Origin: Zoroaster sp. YZ-2022
Lineage: Eukaryota; Echinodermata; Asteroidea; Forcipulatida; Zoroasteridae
Direction of reading: 5' to 3'
DNA length: 64,000 nt
Assembly: GCA_029582265.1 (NCBI GenBank)
Contig: CM055837.1
Span: forward strand, 15,474,369-15,538,368
Shown here: in pieces, positions 44,401-56,500 of the stretch
Numbering within the stretch: position 1 is the stretch's first letter
How the letters are laid out: each line of letters opens with the position of its first letter
Notes under the pieces: generated by a model
Seen by the model: only the letters and a program-made list of their open reading frames with translations
Databases searched by the model: none
Told to the model about the DNA's origin: nothing
Translations under genes and position numbers: made by a program

Positions 44401-47400
44401 CAGTACACGAGTGGCACACTTCATGTAAGTAATAGACTTCTGGTACTGTGCCGTGGACTATGTCAGTACATGAGTGGCACACTTCATGTAAGTAATAGAC
44501 TTCTGGTACTGTGCCGTGGACTATGTCAGTACATGAGTGGCACACTTCATGTAAGTAATAGACTTCTGGTACTGTGCCGTGGACTATGTCAGTACATGAG
44601 TGGCACACTTCATGTAAGTAATAGACTTCTGGTACTGTGCCGTGGACTATGTCAGTACACGAGTGGCACACTTCATGTAAGTAATAGACTTCTGGTACTG
44701 TGCCGTGGACTATGTCAGTACATGAGTGGCACACTTCATGTAGGTAATAGACTTCTGGTACTGTGCCGTGGACTATGTCAGTACACGAGTGGCACACTTC
44801 ATGTAGGTAATAGACTTCTGGTACTGTGCCGTGGACTATGTCAGTACACGAGTGGCACACTTCATGTAGGTAATAGACTTCTGGTACTATGCCGTGGACT
44901 ATGTCAGTACATGAGTGGCACACTTCATGTAGGTAATAGACTTCTGGTACTATGCCGTGGACTATGTCAGTACATGAGTGGCACACTTCATGTAGGTAAT
45001 AGACTTCTGGTACTGTGCCGTGGACTATGTCAGTACATGAGTGGCACACTTCATGTAGGTAATAGACTTCTGGTACTGTGCCGTGGACTATGTCAGTACA
45101 TGAGTGGCACACTTCATGTAGGTAATAGACTTCTGGTACTGTGCCGTGGACTATGTCAGTACATGAGTGGCACACTTCATGTAGGTAATAGACTTCTGGT
45201 ACTGTGCCGTGGACTATGTCAGTACATGAGTGGCACACTTCATGTAAGTAATAGACTTCTGGTACTGTGCCGTGGACTATGTCAGTACATGAGTGGCACA
45301 CTTCATGTAGGTAATAGACTTCTGGTGCTGTGCCGTGGACTATGTCAGTACATGAGTGGCACACTTCATGTAGGTAATAGACTTCTGGTACTGTGCCGTG
45401 GACTATGTCAGTACATGAGTGGCACACTTCATGTAGGTAATAGACTTCTGGTGCTGTGCCGTGGACTATGTCAGTACATGAGTGGCACACTTCATGTAAG
45501 TAATAGACTTCTGGTACTGTGCCGTGGACTATGTCAGTACATGAGTGGCACACTTCATGTAGGTAATAGACTTCTGGTACTGTGCCGTGGACTATGTCAG
45601 TACATGAGTGGCACACTTCATGTAGGTAATAGACTTCTGGTACTGTGCCGTGGACTATGTCAGTACATGAGTGGCACACTTCATGTAGGTAATAGACTTC
45701 TGGTACTGTGCCGTGGACTATGTCAGTACATGAGTGGCACACTTCATGTAAGTAATAGACTTCTGGTACTGTGCCGTGGACTATGTCAGTACATGAGTGG
45801 CACACTTCATGTAGGTAATAGACTTCTGGTACTGTGCCGTGGACTATGTCAGTACATGAGTGGCACACTTCATGTAGGTAATAGACTTCTGGTGCTGTGC
45901 CGTGGACTATGTCAGTACATGAGTGGCACACTTCATGTAGGTAATAGACTTCTGGTGCTGTGCCGTGGACTATGTCAGTACATGAGTGGCACACTTCATG
46001 TAGGTAATAGACTTCTGGTACTGTGCCGTGGACTATGTCAGTACACGAGTGGCACACTTCATGTAGGTAATAGACTTCTGGTGCTGTGCCGTGGACTAGG
46101 CTAGTACACGAGTGGCACACTTCATGTAAGTAATAGACTTCTGGTACTGTGCCGTGGACTATGTCAGTACATGAGTGGCACACTTCATGTAGGTAATAGA
46201 CTTCTGGTACTGTGCCGTGGACTATGTCAGTACATGAGTGGCACACTTCATGTAGGTAATAGACTTCTGGTACTGTGCCGTGGACTATGTCAGTACATGA
46301 GTGGCACACTTCATGTAAGTAATAGACTTCTGGTACTGTGCCGTGGACTATGTCAGTACATGAGTGGCACACTTCATGTAGGTAATAGACTTCTGGTACT
46401 GTGCCGTGGACTATGTCAGTACATGAGTGGCACACTTCATGTAGGTAATAGACTTCTGGTACTGTGCCGTGGACTATGTCAGTACATGAGTGGCACACTT
46501 CATGTAGGTAATAGACTTCTGGTACTGTGCCGTGGACTATGTCAGTACATGAGTGGCACACTTCATGTAGGTAATAGACTTCTGGTGCTGTGCCGTGGAC
46601 TAGGTTAGTACACGAGTGGCACACTTCATGTAGGTAATAGACTTCTGGTGCTGTGCCGTGGACTATGTCAGTACATGAGTGGCACACTTCTGGTATTGGG
46701 TTATGAATGGTAATACATGTAGGTCAATAAGAATAAAATTGTAAGTAAGACTAATTGCGGTGACACCATGTGGAATCTCAATTGAGTAGTAATTAGTTCT
46801 GAAAAGAACTGGTGGTACAACTCGACGTATCGATCAGTATGCTCTGATCGTCCTGATCGTCCTGCTCTGATCGTATGCTCTGATCGTCCTGAGGACGATC
46901 AGAGCATACTGATCGAAACGTCGAGTTGTACCACCAGTTCTTTTCAGAACTAATTACTACTCAATTGAGATTCCACATGGTGTCACCGCAATTAGTCTTA
47001 CTTATCATCCTCACCATGCAAAGCTACAAGTTTTACCTAATAAAATTGTAACTGACATGGCCAATCAACATTACCTATAATGCTTGTATTTGTCCTTCAG
47101 TTCAAATTTAGGTTTACCCTCAGAACCAGACGGAGGCATTTGCATAGGTCCTGAAAATAAGAATGAGACAAATCAGAATACGAGAACTTGGTATTTCAAA
47201 GAAAGTGAAGGATACAAACTGTTTGTACACAGTCAAATGTTTCACTGACACAATGCTTTTTACACACAGTGCTCCCAAATTGAATGCTGCCTGTTTTCAG
47301 TGAGAACAGCCTTCATTCCAGGGGCATGTTTTGGTGAACACGAACAGAAGCTTGTTTCTGACGTCCTATTCTTGACCAGAAACAAGACGGCATAGCTACG

Positions 47401-50400
47401 CGAAAACAAGAACGTAACCAGAAACTTATTTTCAGTTTGTGATGTGTTTCAGTCCTCAACGTTTCTCAAAATATAATCACGTGGGGGTGTATTAACGGAT
47501 AGTATAGACCTTTATGACAGTGCTGCCATATTGTTTTTCTTCAATACAAGTCCATGTTATAAACCTTCGGCATGGTCCTTATTGCCTGTGACCACACCCA
47601 AAACCGGTCGTTAACTTGCAGTAAAGTCTGCGCGACAAACTGTTATTCCCTTCATAATTCTACACTGATGTGTCAATGAAGCATTATAATATACGCAATG
47701 CTTTCGGAGTGTTTCTGGAAAAAAACTCAACAGGTGACTCGGGAGGGACTCTAAGCAAAAAACTCTAACCAATTAACCCTAACTCCCGAGGCCCATTTGC
47801 TTATAACCTGAATCCTTCCTAACTCCCAAGGCCCATTTGCTTACACATAACCTGAATCCTTCTTAACTCCCTAGGCCCATTTGCTTACACATAACCTGAA
47901 TCCTTCCTAACTCCCTAGGCCCATTTGCTTACACATAACCTGAATCCTTCCTAACTCCCTAGGCCCATTTGCTTACACATAACCCGAATCCTTCCTAACT
48001 CCCTAGGCCCATTTGCTTACACATAACCTGAATCCTCCAAAATCCTTCAGTAGTAAAGCAAGCACATGACATGTATGCACACATGTGTTTCTAATCTGTG
48101 ATACATGTACATGGCCAGGGACCGTCCCTGCATGCATGGAACAATAAACAGTGTCCACTGACCCAAGCATTGAACTTGCAATCACTACAACAAACATGGA
48201 TGTACATGTACCATGGAAAGGCAAGTATGCCTAATAACCTCAATCCTCCAAAATCCTTCACTTTAGCAAAGAGCATGTAGCATGTCACCTCAATCCTTCA
48301 AAATCCTTCACTTTAGCAAAGAGGATTTTTGGAGGATTTGGCAAGGTTAGGGTTAATGTAAATTGCTATATAGGATTCTAGCTCGGTGGTCGTGAGGTAA
48401 AGACATCTACACTAGTAAGCAGGTCGTGGGTTTGAATCCTGCCCAAGTTGAATTGTTTCCACAGTCACTCGGAAAGTGCTTCATACCCTTCATTATCCTG
48501 ACACAATAATCTCATCAATAATGAATATTATACAACAATTGTTTTTTTCCAAACACATTTGACCCATGTCTGACCTTTGCCCTTAAAGTTGACCTTTGCC
48601 ACTGACTGGCTGAAGTCTACATGAATTCGTCTATCATCAATGAGTACATTGTCCATCTTGAAATAGGCATTTTCACAATCGTCCTCCTTAAGTGCAAATA
48701 AAAATAAACAAAACGAAAAGATATAAGAAAATAAATAAATGTGATCATAGAGTCACATGAAAAACTACAGAACTGTATAACCCATTGACTAAGACTATTA
48801 ATATTTTAATTAAAATAACCATTTGATTTTTCAAAACCAATTTTTTTTTTCAAAGCAAGTTTGAAGACATTGATTTTTGTTGTTGTATTACCCATATTCA
48901 GCCTGGGAAAAATAAACTAAAAATAAAAGCCCGGGTTTAAGCTCAGGGAAGGTCATGACCTTTGTACTGAAGGTCACAACCTAATCATCCTTCTAACTCA
49001 CCCTTTCAAATTCAACAAATGCATACTGGAGAGAGTCTCCTGTTTTCTGGTCTCGGATCACCTCACAGCTGTCAAAAAATAAATAAATAAATAAAACAAA
49101 AATCAGAATTTGTCAAGGAAAATCAACACTTGCCTCACAATTTGTTTTTAAATTGCAGCATTTTTCTAGACCATGTTACATCACAGTGGTGGATCCGTGG
49201 TGGGGGAGGGGGTAGGCTTTGGGGGATGAACTCCCTTGCTTTAATAATAATAATAATAATATTTTAAAGCGCTCTTAAACAAGGTATCAGAACGCTGTAC
49301 ATTATTATCCCTGCTCATCAGGCGCATAAATCATTCCAGAAACCATCTCAGCTCCCTGGGGAGTATACAGCTCAATTGCTGCCATTTCGGCGCATATGGG
49401 CTAATCAAACACAACAACCAACTCTGCCCTCACAGGTACCCATTTATTCCTGGGTGGAGAGAAGCAATTATGGTAAAGTGTCTTGCTCAAGGACACAAGT
49501 ACCATGGTCACGGACAGGATTCGAATCCACATTCTGACGACTCAGCCACCAGAACACAAATCCGATGCACTACACCGCTCGACCATGGCACTCCATTAGC
49601 CCCTCTCCCATTTACAAAAATCCCATTAAAATTCTCCTTCCTCCCCCTTGAGAGTTGTATTTGAAATATTCAAATTTAGACCTAAAAACACTGGTCAAAA
49701 ACACCCTATACGTTCTAATGACCATTCAATACGTTCAATACGTTCTAATGACCATTCCAATACCTCTCTCCCACCCCACGACTAACATCCATAACAAACA
49801 ACTGGAAACAGACACTACAGGTCATACAGGTTAAGTGAATAGGAGATTTATGGACACACCTTTCAATCTTCCCAAATCTTGAGAAGATAATCTCCAGGTC
49901 TTCTGAGGTAGTGACTGGATTCAACTTGCAGACGAAGAGAACGTTCTCTGGTGGCTTCACATCTGCATCAGGCAGATCGCCGACCTAAACGAAAGAAATT
50001 CGGTAATACAAATAAATTGAATATTACTTCTAAATACTGTTTTATTTTTAATTTTATAAATATTTTATTTCATACGTGGAGTGCCATGGTCGAGCGGTTT
50101 AGTGCATCGGATTTGTGTTCTGATGGCTGAGTCGTCAGAATATGGGTTCGAATCCCAACCGTGACCATGGTGCTTGTGTCCTTGAGCAAGACACTTTACC
50201 ATAATTGCTTCTCTCCACCCAGGGGTAAATGGGTACCTGTGAGGGCAGAGTTGGTTGTTGTGTTTGATTAGCCCTATGTGTGCTGTAATGGCAGCAATTG
50301 AGCTGTATACTCCCCAGGGAGCTGAGATGGTTTCAGGAATGATTTATTACTATTACTATTACTATTACTATTACTATTACTATTACTATTACTATTAGTA

Positions 50401-50474
50401 TTAGTATTATTAGTATTATTAGTATTATTAGTATTATTAGTATTATTAGTATTATTAGTATTATTAGTATTATT

Positions 50475-50505
<31 letters not shown>

Positions 50506-53500
50506 CATTATGAACCGGGATTAAAACCCACATTCTGTGGGAAGACCAGAACTTGAGTTTGGTGCACTAAACCACTCAGCCATACACTCTGTATAGAAGG
50601 GCAAGTCGATTGTTACTAGATATTGTGCCAGGGGTGGACAGGATGGGTGTGAGTCCACCCCACATTCCCTGCAAAATTGTACTACATTGTACTTGCATGT
50701 CCCTCTAACTACTGCCCCACTTTGGTGAGACTGCCCACATTGTGCAGGCTTTGTCCAGGTGTTGGCAGTAGTAGGTTTGAGTGTATAACATTCATCACGG
50801 CCATCAGAGGCTGCCCACATCGAGCAGGTGCCTGCTTCATCCAGGTGCCCTTAGTAGCAGGTTAGACTGTATTCACTCTTATCAGAGGCTGCCCACATCG
50901 AGCAGGTGCCTGCTTCGTCCAGGTGCCCTTAGTCGCAGGTTTGACTGTATTAAATGTTATCCGAGGCTGCCTACATTGAGCAGGTGCCCGCTTTGTCCAG
51001 GTGCCCACAGTAGCAGGTTTGACTGCATGCAATCTGATGGATCCATCCGGGGCTGCCCACATTGAGCAGGTGCCCACTTTGTCCAGGTGCCCACAGTAGC
51101 AGGTTTGACTGTATGCAATCTGATGGATCCATCCGGGGCTGCCCACTTTGTCCAGGCGCCCACTTTGTCCAGGCGCCCACTTTGTCCAGGTGCCCACAGT
51201 AGCAGGTTTGACTGTATGCAATTCTTTAGGACCATCAGGGGCTGCCCACAGTGAGTAGGTAATAGCATTGTTCAGCACAGTAGCAGGTTGGACTGCATTG
51301 TACCTTAGGTCTTGGGATGAAATCACTCACCATTTCTAGGATTTGTGCTCTAGCCTTTGCCTCCTGTTCTTTTGACATTTCTTCTACTTCTTCTGCTGTT
51401 TTGCCTTCTGTATCATCAATCTTCTCATCAGCTCCGATTCGTCCACTCTGCGGATATAAAAGAACAAATGTGATGGAATTGGGCAGAGCTTGGAAAGGAG
51501 AAATAGCCAAAATATTAACATCTATAAAACCCTTAATAAAGCAATATTATGCTTCTGTAATGCCTGTTGCTAGGGAAAATGAAGTACCTTTAAATTATAA
51601 ATTACTTAAATTATACTACTTGAAACTCGTAACTTTAAAGGGCAATAACTCCGTTTCGAGTTTTTGTAAAGACAATCTTAAAAATTTCGTAACTCCGCTT
51701 TTGCATGTCCGATTAAAATAAGAAAGCTATCATTGCAAAGCTCTACTTTTATTATCAATAACTAAATGAATTTTTATTTCTTGCTCAAATGTGTCTGATT
51801 TCGGTAGAACACATCACAAATATGATTCAATTTTTCTATTTATTCTTTGCCCTTCACCAAAGTAGCTTTACAATGTATACTTTTGATTGTCTGCCGTAAA
51901 CAAACTTGGCTGAGACTCAACCCCCACACCCTTCTGATTTTTAATACTAAGTGTAGATGTGTTAACCTCTCCACCTTCAATCTTGCCTAATGACGACGGG
52001 CCATCATTGCAGCCTTTTACGTCTGATCTATTACGTCTAATCATAGCTTCTTGGAAATTAGTACCATGAGCTCAAATTATCAACCTTTTGCAAAATCAAT
52101 AAATGATCAATAATGATCAATAATGATCAATAATGATCAATAATGATCAATAACAATAATGCAGGGGTGTGATTTGACAAAAGAAAATAATCCTGAAAAA
52201 TGGGTACTGGGCCTGGGTCTCCCTTTAGTCTAGAGGACAAAGCCCCCTGAACCTCCTGTGGGTAGCAAGCCTGGGTCTCCCTTTAGTCTAGAGGACAAAG
52301 CCCCCTGAACCTCCTGTGGGTAGCAGGCCTGGGTCTCCCTTTAGTCTAGAGGACAAAGCCCCCTGAACCTCCTGTGGGTAGCAGGCCTGGGTCTCCCTTT
52401 GGTCTAGAGGACAGAGCCCCCTGAACCTCCTGTGGGTAGCAGGTCTGGGTCTCCCTTTAGTCTAGAGGACAAAGCCCCCTGAACCTCCTGTGGGTAGCAG
52501 GCCTGGGTCTCCCTTTAGTCCAGAGGACAAAGACCCCTGAACCTCCTGTGGGTAGCAGGACTGGGTCTCCCTTTGGTCTAGAGGACAAAGCCCCCTGAAC
52601 CTCCTGTGGGTAGCAGGCCTGGGTCTCCCTTTAGTCTAGAGGACAAAGCCCCCTGAACCTCCTGTGGGTAGCAGGCCTGGGTCTCCCTTTAGTCTAGAGG
52701 ACAAAGCCCCCTGAACCTCCTGTGGGTAGCAGGCCTGGGTCTCCCTTTGGTCTAGAGGACAGAGCCCCCTGAACCTCCTGTGGGTAGCAGGTCTGGGTCT
52801 CCCTTTAGTCTAGAGGACAAAGCCCCCTGAACCTCCTGTGGGTAGCAGGCCTGGGTCTCCCTTTGGTCTAGAGGACAAATCCACCTGAACCTCCTGTGGG
52901 TAGCAGGCCTGGGTCTCTCTTTGGTCTCAAGGACAAAGCCCCCTGAACCTCCTGTGGGTAGCAGGCCTGGGTCTCCCTTTGGTCTAGAGGACAAATCCAC
53001 CTGAACCTCCTGTGGGTAGCAGGCCTGGGTCTCTCTTTGGTCTCAAGGACAAAGCCCCCTGAACCTCCTGTGGGTAGCAGGCCCGGGTCTCCCTTTGGTC
53101 TAGAGGACAAAGCCCCCTGAACCTCCTGTGGGTAGCAGGCCTGGGTCTCTCTTTGGTCTCGAGGACAAAGCCCCCTGAACCTCCTGTGGGGAGCAGGCCT
53201 GAGTCTCCCTTTGGTCTAGAGGACAAAGCCCCCTGAACCGCCTGGATGTTTAATTTAGGAGGATTTACAGACTCTCCACATCCCCACGAACAAGAAACTA
53301 GAGGTTTGGACACAATACAGGTTACTTCTTTCTTTCCTTGGCGACTACTTCTCATCTTTCAAGATAATTTTGAGGCAAAGGAAGATTTGTAAAAAATTCC
53401 TAAAATCAGGAAAAATCCTGAGAAATCACAGGCCTGGTATTGATTTGATTATTTAAGTACTGATTTGATTATTTAAGTATTGATTTGATTATTTAAGTAT

Positions 53501-56500
53501 TGATTTGATTATTTAAGTATTGATTTGATTATTTAAGTATTGATTTGATTATTTAAGTATTGATTTGATTATTTAAGTATTGATTTGATTATTTAATAAT
53601 AATAATAATAATGTATAGATTTATATAGCGCACGTATCCACCAACTAAGTGGCGCTCAAGGCGCATTATATTATTATCCCTGCTCATAAGGCTCATAAGG
53701 CTCATAAATCATTCCTGAAACCATCTCAGCTCCCTGGGGAGTATACAGCTCAATTGCTGCCATTTCTAGCGCATAGAGAGCAAACCATCTCTGCCTTCAC
53801 AGGTACCCATTTAACCCCTGGGTGGAGAGAAGCAATTATGGTTAAGTGTCTTGCTCAAGGACACAGGTGTCACGGCTGGGGCTCGAACCCACACTCTGCT
53901 GCTGGCAACACCAGAACTTGAGTTCAGTGCGCTAGACCGCTCGGCCACGACAATCCACTTTACGTGCATTATACAACACACGGGACCTACGGCTTTACGT
54001 CCCATCCGAAGGACGAAGCAATTATGGTTAAGTACCTTGCTCAAGGATACAAGTGTCACGACCGGGGCTCGAACCCACACCCTGCTGCTGGCAACACCAG
54101 AACTTGAGTTCGGTGCGCTAGACCGCTCGGCCACGACACTCCACTTAAGTATTGATTTGATTATTTAAGTATTGATTTGATTATTTAAGTATTGATTTGA
54201 TTATTTAAGTATTGATTTGATCTATAAAGCACTGCATACAAAGTGCTTTTGAGTGTCTGCGGAACAAATCTGCATGTGACTCGAGCGGGACACAAACCCA
54301 TAACCTCCTGCTATCTAGTGCAGACGTCTTAACCTCTCGACCATTGAGCTTGCCCGATGACTACAAGGTAGCTTGATCTCTATACCGAATACCAATCCAC
54401 AAGTGACTCGGGCGGGACTTGAACCCATCAAGTAATAAATTAATATCCAGTTTGTACAAGAATACCTCCAGCTGCTCTTTGGTTGGCTCTGGTGACCTAT
54501 CAGGGATTTCAAGTCCAGGGGGATCATCGAAGGGGTCGTCGAGAATCACTGTATGGTTTATTCTGTAAAAAGGACAGATAAATAATTTTGAAATCTGAAA
54601 TCAGAACAGAAACAAACATTTATGCTCCTGTTGTTCAGGAATTCAGTCACCGTTTTCAAACAGATGTAATCTCCTTTTAATTTAGGGTTTGTCTATGGTG
54701 TAATCCGAGGACTTACATGGCTTGTATGCGCATCAGGGATGATATTGTGAGAGAATGGAAAGGTAGGAAAAATGTTTGCCATTATCATAACCCATTGACT
54801 GAGAGTATTAATATTTTATTTTGTTTTTTCAAAACCAATTTTTGCCATTATCATTAGGCATACATGTATACTAGCCTATAGCGGTTTACCTCTATAGCCA
54901 TGTATAGCAAGGAAACTGTTTTTTTTATCTTGGTATATATAACAAAAATGATACACAAGGAATGTTTCCATGGTCTGAAGTTAGTTGGAACCTGGTTTCA
55001 TGGTAGGATTTTCAAAATCAAAAGGTCGGATTTCCTCCAAAACATATTTCATGCAAGTGCATTTCACACACAATCGTACCACCGTACCTGTATCTGAAAG
55101 ACCAAAATACGAGATACAGGTGCATGTTTTTTGAAGGTTGTGTGATTTAAAATCTGCATTGAGTTGAAACTTTCACAGAATGATTGTTAAATGGCGATTT
55201 TACGAAAGTAAGCATACCCATAGAACTAGTTTTGCAAGCGTTACCAATGTAATGTATTGAAAAATTCAATGTGAATTTGTCCTCACTAAAAAAAAGTTGT
55301 CCATGGTGTGCCATGGTTGAGCGGTTCAGTGCATCGGATTTGTGTTCTGATGGCTGAGTCGTCAGAATGTGGGTTCGAATCCCAACCGCGACCATGGTGC
55401 TTGTGTCCTTGAGCAAGACACTTTACCATAATTGCTTCTCTCCACCCAGGAGTAAATGGGTACCTGTAAGGGCAGAGTTGGTTGTTGTGTTTGATTAGCC
55501 CTATGTGCGCTGTAATGGCAGCAATTGAGCTGTATACTCCACAGGGAGCTGAGATGGTTTCAGGAATGATTTATGAGCCTGATGAGCAGGGGTAATAATA
55601 TAATGCGCCTTGAGCACCAGTTTGGTGGATGCGTGCGCTATATAAGTCCACATTATTATTATTATTATCAAATTATTGCAGATATAATGGCACATGACTT
55701 GCCAGCAACTAACCTGATATCTTGATATGGTCTTTGTTCATTATCACATATAGCTTCGTTGATTTTCGTCAGGACGTCAAATCCCTCGCTCACTTCTCCA
55801 AATACTGTGTGCTTGCCGTCAAGGTAGTCTACATCTTCAGCTAATGTGAAGAAAAACTGGAGAGGGCAGGGGATGACATGAGGGCAAAGGTCAGGGTAAT
55901 GGCAGAATGTTTATTGAATAAGAGAATCAAGGGTGTGATTTGACAAAAGTAAAAAATTCTGAAAAATGGGTAGTGGGCCTGGGTCTCCCTTTAGTCTAGA
56001 GGACAAAGCCCCCTGAACCTCCTGGATGTTTGAATTTGGAGGATTTACAGACTCTCCACATCCCCACAAACAAGAAACTATAGGTTTGGACACAATACAG
56101 GCTACTTCTTTCTTTCCTTGGTGGCTACTTCTCTTCTTTCAAGAAAATTTTGAGGCAAAGGGAGATTTGTAACAAAAACCTGAAATGAGGAAAAATTCTG
56201 AGAAATCACAGGTCTGGGGAATACAAGTTTGTCGCATGGTCTTTACTGCATGATAAAGACTGATGAATGCACAGTTCATGGCCCCATGGGTGATAATGGA
56301 TTTGGCCAAAGGTGAGGTCCATTGTCACCCATAGGTCTTTATCCTGTGGCAGACTTGTATGACTCGTGTCTCATTTTTAATGACTTGGACTCGAGTCACC
56401 ATGTACAATGGATGCAAAATGTCCTGTTAAAAGTGGTCACGCCCAAAACCAGTCATTAACCAGCAGTAAAGACCAAGCATCAGACTGTCATTCCAATTCA

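Larger units (their letters stand above)
53438..54222. repeat. 20-bp array split by two SINE copies
   Basis: TATTGATTTGATTATTTAAG repeats at 53438-53596 and again at 54146-54222, interrupted by 53596-54144. Confidence 0.93.

Noticed and set aside
41964..46687. Open frames of 531-805 codons on both strands with 21-residue repeats
   Set aside because: They follow from a 63-bp tandem repeat with no stop in those frames; the array lies inside a PPIL4 intron and no domain is recognisable.
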